14,773 nucleotides of DNA from an uncultured Bacilli bacterium (lineage in GTDB: Bacteria > Bacillota_I > Bacilli_A > RF39 > UBA660), in assembly GCA_947627805.1 (NCBI GenBank), contig CANQXB010000013.1, positions 1-14,773 on the forward strand, written 5' to 3'. Below, piece after piece: positions 1 to 5,005 of this stretch (the stretch's first letter is position 1; each line of letters starts with the position of its first letter). The translations under genes were made by a program, and so were the position numbers. The notes under the pieces are model-generated. The model did no database searches. It was given only the letters and a program-made list of their open reading frames with translations, and was not told the origin of the DNA.

Positions 1-573
1 ACTCATGCTTTTTATAATAGTGAAACTAAAGATATTCCCATATTTAAAGCTAAAATAGGAGATTTTACGGGTGAAGGTGAAAGTGTTAAAGAAGGACCAA
101 TAGATAAGAATACCGATGTTAATATTATCTTCTATATGCAAATGCCCGATAATCCTGATAAGTATATGGTAAGTAAATATGTGCCTGCAAATGGTTATAA
201 AGTAAATGAGAAGGATAGTAATTGTTATCCTACAAGTGGAGAGATAACCTATAGTAATTACAAAATATTAGAAGATGGAACAGTTCATCTAGAATATACA
301 GAATCCAAACCAACACAAGTAGTATGTCGTATCTATTATGATAGAAATGAATTATCTGATGTTATTATATATGCTTATTTAGAAGATAGTAAGGGAGATA
401 GAAAATATAATAATAAGACTTATAAATTAGTAAATCAAGTAGAAAGTAATTATACATTAGTTGCTAAAGAATGTAAAAACAATAAAGCAACATTTACTTA
501 TGATAATACCGCAGGTTTTAAAATATTAACAGATGGACCAGATACTTGTTATGCGTATTTTAGGAAAAGTTAA
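1..573 (+). CDS. Partial secreted/surface repeat protein (5' end outside window)
   Basis: The reading frame is open from base 1, so the N-terminus lies outside the window; 190 codons and a TAA stop are visible. I do not recognise a named family. The visible part holds two related modules of about 70 residues, at window codons 39-114 and 119-188. Each starts with a beta-strand-like stretch (NIIFYMQ, VIIYAYLED), reaches a cysteine (C75, C158), then an aromatic strand (ITYSNY, TFTYDN), and ends in a second cysteine followed by a YF/YY pair (C109 in CRIYY, C183 in CYAYF). A disulfide-stabilised extracellular beta-domain is my inference. The next gene carries the same module and starts 15 nt later behind an AAAGGAG site, so the two are probably co-transcribed. 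High Lys/Asn/Tyr content and no visible catalytic motif suggest a structural or adhesive protein. Confidence 0.75.
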   Translation, partial: THAFYNSETKDIPIFKAKIGDFTGEGESVKEGPIDKNTDVNIIFYMQMPDNPDKYMVSKYVPANGYKVNEKDSNCYPTSGEITYSNYKILEDGTVHLEYTESKPTQVVCRIYYDRNELSDVIIYAYLEDSKGDRKYNNKTYKLVNQVESNYTLVAKECKNNKATFTYDNTAGFKILTDGPDTCYAYFRKS

Positions 574-588
574 AGGAGTAAAAGAAAG

Positions 589-1803
589 ATGAAAAAGAAA
601 AATATATTTTTAATAATCATTACTTTATTATTGGGAATAGTTATTGTCTATGAAAGTAATTCCCTCATAAAAACATTAAATAAAAAACCAAATATTTTAG
701 AAGATATAAAAGTAATAGACTTAAAAAAGGACCAATCAATAGCCATAATGGTTCAAGATACAGAAGGTGATGGATGGCATGAGCAAGAAGATAGAAGTAA
801 ATGGCCAAGTCCGACAACACATGGTTTTGTAGGAGCAAAATGTACTGATAGTGAAGGAGCGGAAATAGACTATACAGAAATATTACAATTTAATTTAAGT
901 AATTATACAGCTGAAATAAACACCAAAAATAGTGTTTATTGTACTTTATATTTTGCAAAAGGAAGGCCATTATTACAAGCATTAACTGAAACAAAAGGAA
1001 CCACATTAGATATGAGTAATGCTGTTGATGGTATGTATCGATATAAAGGAACAGCCACAGAAGTAACAAATAATTATATCTGTTTTGGAACAACTGATAA
1101 AGCAGAATGTTTAAAAGCACCAGAAACATATATGTACAGGATAATGGGAATAACTTCAACAAAAGATGATACTATAAATATTCCAGCTAATTCCTTAAAG
1201 ATAATCAAAGCTACTCCATCAAGCGAATCACAAGCATGGCATAGTTTATCTAGACAAGAAGATTGTGAAACTTATGGAGAAGAGAATGGCAAATGCAAAT
1301 GGGACGCATCATATATGAAAGGTTATTTAAATGGAACATTTTATAATAGTATAAAAGATGCTAAACCAAATGGAGCATATTGGGATTCCCTAATATTAAG
1401 TCACAAATGGTATATAAAAGACCGAGTTAGTTATGAAGCAACCGAAGAACCAAAAGATTCTCAAAACATTTCAACTGCAAGTAAAATAGGGTTAATGTAT
1501 GCCGCAGATTATAAAAATTCCGGAGGCCAAAACACTAATAACTGGTTATTTATAAAAAATGGATGGAGTACAAATTCAACATTTAACAATCCTTATGAAT
1601 GGACAATGAGTAGGTATGGCCCTGGTTCTAGCAGTTACATGGCGTGGGAAATATTTGCTAATGGTGACTTGTTCTACCAAGAGATTTTGTCCAACCCGAG
1701 AATGGTTCGTCCTGTATTTTATCTTCAATCCGAAGTTAATTTAATTGGCGAAGGAAATAAAGAAAATCCTTTCATAATATCAGGGGTAATGCCTCAAAGT
1801 TGA
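589..1803 (+). CDS. Membrane-anchored extracellular protein with Cys-pair module and C-terminal VRPVFYL domain
   Basis: This 404-residue protein starts at ATG 589, ten bases after AAAGGAG (572-578). Residues 5-22 form a hydrophobic N-terminal segment after KKK, which is a signal anchor or uncleaved signal peptide; there is no lipobox. Residues 50-122 repeat the module of the preceding gene: a strand (IAIMVQD), C85, IDY, then C118 in CTLYF. From about residue 148 to the end lies a Trp/Tyr/Gly-rich domain with MYRYKG, NNYICFG, MYRIMGI, WTMSRYG and VRPVFYL motifs. This pattern is common in uncharacterised surface proteins of gut Firmicutes and resembles DUF6273-type domains; that label is from memory and untested. 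No protease or glycosidase residues are evident, so function is unknown. A strong terminator follows the stop directly, making this the last gene of its unit. Confidence 0.85.
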   Translation: MKKKNIFLIIITLLLGIVIVYESNSLIKTLNKKPNILEDIKVIDLKKDQSIAIMVQDTEGDGWHEQEDRSKWPSPTTHGFVGAKCTDSEGAEIDYTEILQFNLSNYTAEINTKNSVYCTLYFAKGRPLLQALTETKGTTLDMSNAVDGMYRYKGTATEVTNNYICFGTTDKAECLKAPETYMYRIMGITSTKDDTINIPANSLKIIKATPSSESQAWHSLSRQEDCETYGEENGKCKWDASYMKGYLNGTFYNSIKDAKPNGAYWDSLILSHKWYIKDRVSYEATEEPKDSQNISTASKIGLMYAADYKNSGGQNTNNWLFIKNGWSTNSTFNNPYEWTMSRYGPGSSSYMAWEIFANGDLFYQEILSNPRMVRPVFYLQSEVNLIGEGNKENPFIISGVMPQS

Positions 1804-1806
1804 AAT

Positions 1807-1830
1807 AAACTCGAGTAATCGAGTTTTTAT
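1807..1830 (+). terminator. Rho-independent terminator after the surface-protein genes
   Basis: An 8-bp perfect stem pairs AAACTCGA (1807-1814) with TCGAGTTT (1819-1826) around a GTAA loop, and runs into TTTTTAT. It begins 3 nt after the stop codon and separates the surface genes from the sporulation block. Confidence 0.9.
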
Positions 1831-1844
1831 ATGCTTAAATATTA

Positions 1845-1851
1845 TGTCTAA
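1845..1851 (+). promoter_or_regulatory. Weak Spo0A box candidate
   Basis: TGTCTAA matches the Spo0A box TGTCGAA at 6 of 7 positions. It lies 41 bp upstream of the perfect copy at 1886, close to four helical turns, so both could be bound on one DNA face. On its own this is weak evidence. Confidence 0.35.
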
Positions 1852-1883
1852 CTTTGCCAGATTTTACGTGCCTTTTAGGAAGT

Positions 1884-1892
1884 TTTGTCGAA
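1884..1892 (+). promoter_or_regulatory. Spo0A box upstream of spoIIAA
   Basis: TTTGTCGAA contains the full 7-base 0A box TGTCGAA, the site bound by phosphorylated Spo0A. It abuts a -35-like TTGTTT at 1894-1899, the position from which Spo0A activates stage II sporulation promoters such as spoIIG in Bacillus subtilis. Confidence 0.65.
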
Positions 1893-1893
1893 C

Positions 1894-1925
1894 TTGTTTA
1901 AAAATTAAAAAAATTGCTCTATATT
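1894..1925 (+). promoter_or_regulatory. Putative Spo0A-activated promoter of spoIIAA-sigF
   Basis: A -35-like TTGTTT (1894-1899) and a -10 TATATT (1920-1925) are 20 bp apart, longer than the usual 17. Over-long spacing with a 0A box against the -35 is characteristic of Spo0A-dependent, housekeeping-sigma promoters. Transcription would begin near 1932, just before the AGGTGA site at 1934. A sigma-H promoter, which drives spoIIA in Bacillus, was looked for: AGGAAGT at 1877 resembles its -35, but no GAAT-type -10 follows at the right distance. Confidence 0.5.
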
Positions 1926-1943
1926 TAAGTAGCAGGTGAATAT

Positions 1944-2294
1944 ATGTTAAAGATGGATTTAGAATACCGGAAGTTAAAAAGAAGTAAAAGAGAAATACTT
2001 TTTATAAGATTGAGCGGTACTTTAAATAAGAATAATACTTTAAAAATTCACAACTATTTAATTCCTGTAATTAAGAAACATAAAATAGAAAATGTTATTC
2101 TTAATTTAAAAAAATTAAAAAGTATTGATGCTGTTGGAGTTCAAGCTATTTTCTTAATTAAATATGCAGTTAAAGTAAATGATGGTCATATTTATCTTTG
2201 TGGAGTAAATGATACTTTAAAATTAAAGTTAAAACATTTACATTTAAAGATGGAGACAAATGAAGCGAGAATAATAAAAAAATTAGGTGTTTAA
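1944..2294 (+). CDS. spoIIAA: SpoIIAA-like STAS-domain protein (anti-anti-sigma fold), phosphoserine lost
   Basis: This 116-residue STAS protein has the length and core of SpoIIAA: IRLSGTLN (residues 21-28) matches IRLTGELD, and LNLKKLKSIDAVGVQAI (53-69) matches LNLEDLSFMDSSGLGVI of B. subtilis. In the known system, SpoIIAA binds the anti-sigma kinase SpoIIAB and frees sigma-F, and SpoIIAB inactivates it by phosphorylating the second Ser of the DSSG motif. Here that motif reads DAVG (62-65), so both serines are gone. The gene is directly followed by a sigma-F-type gene with no spoIIAB between. ATG 1944 is preferred because AGGTGA (1934-1939) sits just upstream. I am confident of the STAS fold and operon position. 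Whether it still acts as an anti-anti-sigma is uncertain. Confidence 0.8.
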   Translation: MLKMDLEYRKLKRSKREILFIRLSGTLNKNNTLKIHNYLIPVIKKHKIENVILNLKKLKSIDAVGVQAIFLIKYAVKVNDGHIYLCGVNDTLKLKLKHLHLKMETNEARIIKKLGV

Positions 2295-2295
2295 A

Positions 2296-2934
2296 ATGGA
2301 TTATGAACAAGTTTTAAAAAATCATGATAAGTTAATCTGGAAGATAGCAAATTATTTTTATGGTGTAGATAAAAATGATTTATATCAAGCTGGAGTAGTG
2401 GGACTTTTAAAAGCTTTAAAAAAATATAAGCCTAATAAAGAGACCAAATTTTCTTCTTATGCTCATGATTATATTTTTGGGGAAATGTATATGCTTGCTT
2501 GTAATAAAAATTTAAAAGTTAGTAAAGATATGTTATGTCTTTATAAAAAAATTGAAACAGCACGATATACGCTTGCGCAAAGTTTAGGAAAATTACCCAG
2601 TAATTTAGAACTAGCGGAAGTTTTAGGTTTGAGTAAAGATGATATTGATATGGCTTGTATGAGTGCTAAAGTGGTAATGTCTTTAGATAGTACTAATGAA
2701 GAAGAGAAAAGTATTTATGAAAGTATTGGTAAAAGTATGGATTTAGATACTAAAATATTAGTAGATGATAGTTTTGAAGTTTTATCGGAAGAAGAAAGGA
2801 ATATTATAAAATCTCGCTATTATGAAGATTTAACGCAAAGTGAAGTAGCTAAAAAACTTAATATGACCCAAGTTATGGTTTCGAGGTATGAAAAAAGAAG
2901 CTTAGAGAAAATGCGAAATTACCTCAGTGTATAA
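2296..2934 (+). CDS. sigF: Sporulation sigma factor, sigma-F type (SigF/SpoIIAC)
   Basis: A 212-residue sigma-70-family factor of the short sporulation group, with no region 1. Region 2 runs from about residue 12 to 75 (DLYQAGVVGLLKAL, then KFSSYAHDYIFGEMYML). Region 3 spans roughly 75-120 (LGKLPSNLELAEVLGLS). Region 4 has an excellent helix-turn-helix, LTQSEVAKKLNMTQVMVSRYEKRSLEKM, very close to the SigF sequence TQSEVAERLGISQVQVSRLEKK. SigF directs early forespore transcription. ATG 2296 is preferred over GTG 2287 because AGGTG (2285-2289) is well placed for it; it starts 1 nt after the spoIIAA stop. B. subtilis has the order spoIIAA-spoIIAB-sigF-spoVA; here the order holds but spoIIAB, spoVAA and spoVAB are absent. 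SigG is the main alternative identity, made less likely by the spoIIAA partner. Confidence 0.85.
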   Translation: MDYEQVLKNHDKLIWKIANYFYGVDKNDLYQAGVVGLLKALKKYKPNKETKFSSYAHDYIFGEMYMLACNKNLKVSKDMLCLYKKIETARYTLAQSLGKLPSNLELAEVLGLSKDDIDMACMSAKVVMSLDSTNEEEKSIYESIGKSMDLDTKILVDDSFEVLSEEERNIIKSRYYEDLTQSEVAKKLNMTQVMVSRYEKRSLEKMRNYLSV

Positions 2935-2958
2935 GATATTCTAAAAATTACCATAATA
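2929..2958 (+). promoter_or_regulatory. Forespore (sigma-G type) promoter before spoVAC
   Basis: GTATA (2929-2933) and CATAATA (2952-2958) are separated by exactly 18 bp. They match the sigma-G consensus GNATR-N18-CATNNTA at every specified base. The -35 overlaps the stop codon of sigF. Predicted start is near 2965, leaving a leader of only about 8 nt before spoVAC, with GGTGA at 2964-2968. SpoVA genes are forespore-expressed under sigma-G in known spore formers. Confidence 0.65.
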
Positions 2959-2972
2959 TAAATGGTGATTTA

Positions 2973-3410
2973 ATGAATAGAGATGAATATCAAAAATTAG
3001 TTAAGAAAATGTCTCCAAAAGAACCAAAATTAAGAAATGCTCTCGTAGCCTTTTTAACTGGAGGCTTAGTAGGTTTTATTGGAGAAGTTATTGTCAATGT
3101 CTTAATGAATTCTTTTGGACTAGCAAGAGTAGACTCTTATGCTTGGCTAGCCTTTATTCTAATCTTATTTGCAACATTTATGACTGCAATTGGTAAATTA
3201 GATAATTTAGTAGCAAAGGCGAAGTGTGGTTTAATTATTCCGACAACGGGATTTGCCCATAGTATTCAAAGTGCGGCTTTAGATTACAAAAAAGATGGTT
3301 TTATAACAGGAATTGGGGCTAATTTATTTAAACTAGCGGGTTCTGTTATTTTATATGGTATCGTCAGTGCTTTCTTCCTTGCTCTTTTGAAGGTGGCTTT
3401 ATATGGCTAG
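2973..3410 (+). CDS. spoVAC: Stage V sporulation protein AC (SpoVAC)
   Basis: The 145-residue length matches the family (about 150). SpoVAC is an inner-forespore-membrane component of the SpoVA channel, which moves Ca-dipicolinate (DPA) into the developing spore and out at germination; the Bacillus protein has been described as mechanosensitive. Seen here: a charged N-terminus with the family-like YQKLVKKMSPKEP, membrane segments at about 24-47, 57-78 and 117-143, and the conserved stretch GLIIPTTGFAHSIQSAALDYKKDGFITGIGANLFKLAGSVI, of which only the first 20 residues need be compared for a match. It starts 38 nt after sigF behind a sigma-G-type promoter and overlaps spoVAD by 8 nt. Identification is firm. 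Confidence 0.95.
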   Translation: MNRDEYQKLVKKMSPKEPKLRNALVAFLTGGLVGFIGEVIVNVLMNSFGLARVDSYAWLAFILILFATFMTAIGKLDNLVAKAKCGLIIPTTGFAHSIQSAALDYKKDGFITGIGANLFKLAGSVILYGIVSAFFLALLKVALYG

Positions 3411-4380
3411 TTTAAAGTTTAATAATGTTTATTTAAATGATTCTTTTACTTTAGCAGGCCCAATGGAAAGTGATAGTAAATTAAAACATGTTAATTTAAA
3501 GATGGATGACTATTACTTTGGGGAAAAAACTTTTGAAAAAGCGGAAGTTAAAATGCAAAAAACCGTTATTAAAGGCTTAATGGAAAAAAATCAATTAGAT
3601 AATGATGATGTTTCCTTAATTGTGGGTGGCGATTTATTAAATCAAATTTCGGCGACTAGTTATGCCACGCAAAATATTCCCATCTCTCTTTTAGGAATAT
3701 ATAGTGCTTGTGCAACTTTCCCCGAGTCTTTAATTATTGCAGCCATGTTTTTAGAAAACAAAGATATTAAAAAAATAATTGCTCTTACAAGTAGTCATAA
3801 TTTAACGGCCGAAAGACAATTTCGATACCCCATTGAATATGGTATACCCAAACCGCATACTTCCACTTTTACAGCAACCGCTTCAATTAGTACTCTTTTA
3901 TCGCATGAGGTAAGTAAAATTAAAATTGAATCGGCAACAATTGGGAAAGTTACGGAAATGGGAATAAAAGATGCCAATAACTTAGGAGCCGTAATGGCTC
4001 CCGCAGCAGCCCGTACTTTATATGAGCATTTAAATGATTTAAAAAGAGATATTGACTATTATGATTTAATTTTAACTGGTGATTTAGGTTGTATTGGCGG
4101 AAGTATTTTTAAAAAATATGTGGAACTAAAATACAACTTAAAAATAAAAAAACATTTAGATGCGGGTTGTGAATTATATTTAGATAGTCAAGAAACATAT
4201 TCGGGTGGTTCGGGTCCTGCTTGTCTTCCTTTAGTCCTCTTTAATAAGATTTTAGAAAGTAAAAAGTATAAAAAAATCTTAATTATTGGGACGGGAGCTT
4301 TACATAGCAAAACATTTGTTAATCAAAAAAGTCCTATCCCGGCCATTGCTCATGCTGTTAGTTTGGAGGTTTTAGAATGA
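3403..4380 (+). CDS. spoVAD: Stage V sporulation protein AD (SpoVAD), DPA-binding
   Basis: 325 residues, near the family length of about 338. SpoVAD has a thiolase/beta-ketoacyl-synthase III fold and is the peripheral, DPA-binding subunit of the SpoVA channel. Seen here: SLIVGGDLLNQ (71-81), LLGIYSACATFPES (97-109) with the family cysteine at C103, the segment ERQFRYPIEYG, the central DLILTGDLGCIG, and the C-terminal TYSGGSGPACLPLV and ILIIGTGALHS, all SpoVAD signatures. No membrane segments are visible, as expected. ATG 3403 follows AAGGTGG and overlaps the spoVAC end by 8 nt; the stop overlaps spoVAE (ATGA), indicating translational coupling in a C-D-E operon. Identification is firm. Confidence 0.96.
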   Translation: MASLKFNNVYLNDSFTLAGPMESDSKLKHVNLKMDDYYFGEKTFEKAEVKMQKTVIKGLMEKNQLDNDDVSLIVGGDLLNQISATSYATQNIPISLLGIYSACATFPESLIIAAMFLENKDIKKIIALTSSHNLTAERQFRYPIEYGIPKPHTSTFTATASISTLLSHEVSKIKIESATIGKVTEMGIKDANNLGAVMAPAAARTLYEHLNDLKRDIDYYDLILTGDLGCIGGSIFKKYVELKYNLKIKKHLDAGCELYLDSQETYSGGSGPACLPLVLFNKILESKKYKKILIIGTGALHSKTFVNQKSPIPAIAHAVSLEVLE

Positions 4381-4727
4381 TGTATTTAAAGGCCTTTATC
4401 TTTGCTGGTTTAGTTTGTCTAATTAGCCAAGTAGTACTCGATAATACCAAAGTTACTCCCGGTCATATTACAAGTTCTTTAACTGTCATTGGAGCTCTTC
4501 TTTCCTTTTTGGGAATCTATGATAAAATAGTTTCTTGTTTTGGAGCCGGGGCGACCATTCTTATTTCTAATTTTGGCCATATGCTTTATGCTGGAGCTAT
4601 TACCGGTTTTGAAGAATGTGGGGCCTTAGGAATATTTACAGGAATGCTTGGTAATACGGGAATTTCTTTAGTAAGTGTGATTGTTTTCTCTTTTGTTTTT
4701 ACTCTCCTTTTTAAAGCAAAAGATTAA
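4377..4727 (+). CDS. spoVAE: Stage V sporulation protein AE (SpoVAE)
   Basis: A 116-residue integral membrane protein with about four hydrophobic segments (5-21, 32-49, 56-77, 88-112), the size and pattern of SpoVAE (AEb in B. subtilis). It forms part of the SpoVA channel for Ca-DPA together with SpoVAC. Family-like stretches include KVTPGHITSSLTVIGALL and SNFGHMLYAGAITGFEECGALG, in which the paired Glu and Cys residues are typical. The start is ATG 4377 or ATG 4380; the first overlaps the spoVAD stop as ATGA. It is the last gene of the operon and a hairpin terminator follows at once. C-D-E is the minimal core present in nearly all spore formers; spoVAA, AB and AF are not seen here. Confidence 0.93.
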   Translation: MMYLKAFIFAGLVCLISQVVLDNTKVTPGHITSSLTVIGALLSFLGIYDKIVSCFGAGATILISNFGHMLYAGAITGFEECGALGIFTGMLGNTGISLVSVIVFSFVFTLLFKAKD

Positions 4728-4751
4728 AAAAGGGATTTATATCTCTTTTTT
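4726..4751 (+). terminator. Terminator of the spoVA operon
   Basis: An AT-rich stem pairs AAAAGGGAT (4728-4736) with ATCTCTTTT (4741-4749) around a TTAT loop, with one G-T wobble, ending in a run of T. It starts at the spoVAE stop codon. The T-run is short, so efficiency is uncertain. Confidence 0.6.
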
Positions 4752-4755
4752 CATT

Positions 4756-4764
4756 TGGTATAAT
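4756..4764 (+). promoter_or_regulatory. Extended -10 promoter of tRNA-Arg
   Basis: TGG precedes a perfect TATAAT (4759-4764), ten bases before the mature tRNA. The -35 is poor (TTTATA at 4736-4741, 17-bp spacer), so the TGn extension probably compensates. Confidence 0.75.
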
Positions 4765-4773
4765 ATTTGGTGT

Positions 4774-4850
4774 GTCCCCGTAGCATAATCGGATAATGCA
4801 TTTGCCTCCTAAGCGAAAGACTGGGTGTTCGATTCACCCCGGGGACGCCA
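4774..4850 (+). tRNA. tRNA-Arg (anticodon CCU)
   Basis: A full cloverleaf can be drawn by eye. Acceptor stem GTCCCCG (4774-4780) pairs with CGGGGAC (4840-4846). The D stem is GCAT/ATGC with GG in its loop. The anticodon stem TTTGC/GCGAA encloses the loop CTCCTAA, giving anticodon CCT (4808-4810). The T stem GGGTG/CACCC encloses TTCGATT. The discriminator is G4847 and CCA is encoded (4848-4850). It decodes AGG, a minor arginine codon in this AGA-rich genome. Confidence 0.97.
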
Positions 4851-4874
4851 TTTATTTGAAAAAGTAAAAATAAT

Positions 4875-4904
4875 TTGACATAATTTAACATTTTTTGGTA
4901 ACAT
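4875..4904 (+). promoter_or_regulatory. Upstream promoter (P1) of the RpoD-type sigma gene
   Basis: A perfect -35 TTGACA (4875-4880) is followed after 18 bp by TAACAT (4899-4904), with a TGG extension just upstream of the -10. Confidence 0.6.
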
Positions 4905-4908
4905 TTTC

Positions 4909-4937
4909 TTGCAACGTTATTAAGGTCGTGGTATCAT
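4909..4937 (+). promoter_or_regulatory. Downstream promoter (P2) of the RpoD-type sigma gene
   Basis: TTGCAA (4909-4914), a 17-bp spacer and TATCAT (4932-4937), again with a TGG extension. Its -10 region TGGTATCAT differs from that of P1 (TGGTAACAT) at one base. Transcription would start near 4944, about 60 nt before the gene. Confidence 0.65.
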
Positions 4938-5005
4938 AAAGACAATTTTTAAATGTTTCATTCGCAAGTAGTGTGATATTAAAATAAGTTAAAGAAGGAT
5001 GTAAA

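Noticed and set aside
890..1162. Minus-strand open frame of 90 codons
   Set aside because: It lies wholly within the surface-protein gene, has a low-complexity Leu/Tyr-rich translation and no ribosome binding site.
1877..1903. Sigma-H promoter before spoIIAA
   Set aside because: AGGAAGT resembles the -35, but no GAAT-type -10 lies at 11-13 bp.
3795..3977. Minus-strand open frame inside spoVAD
   Set aside because: A shadow of a firmly identified gene, with no supporting signals.
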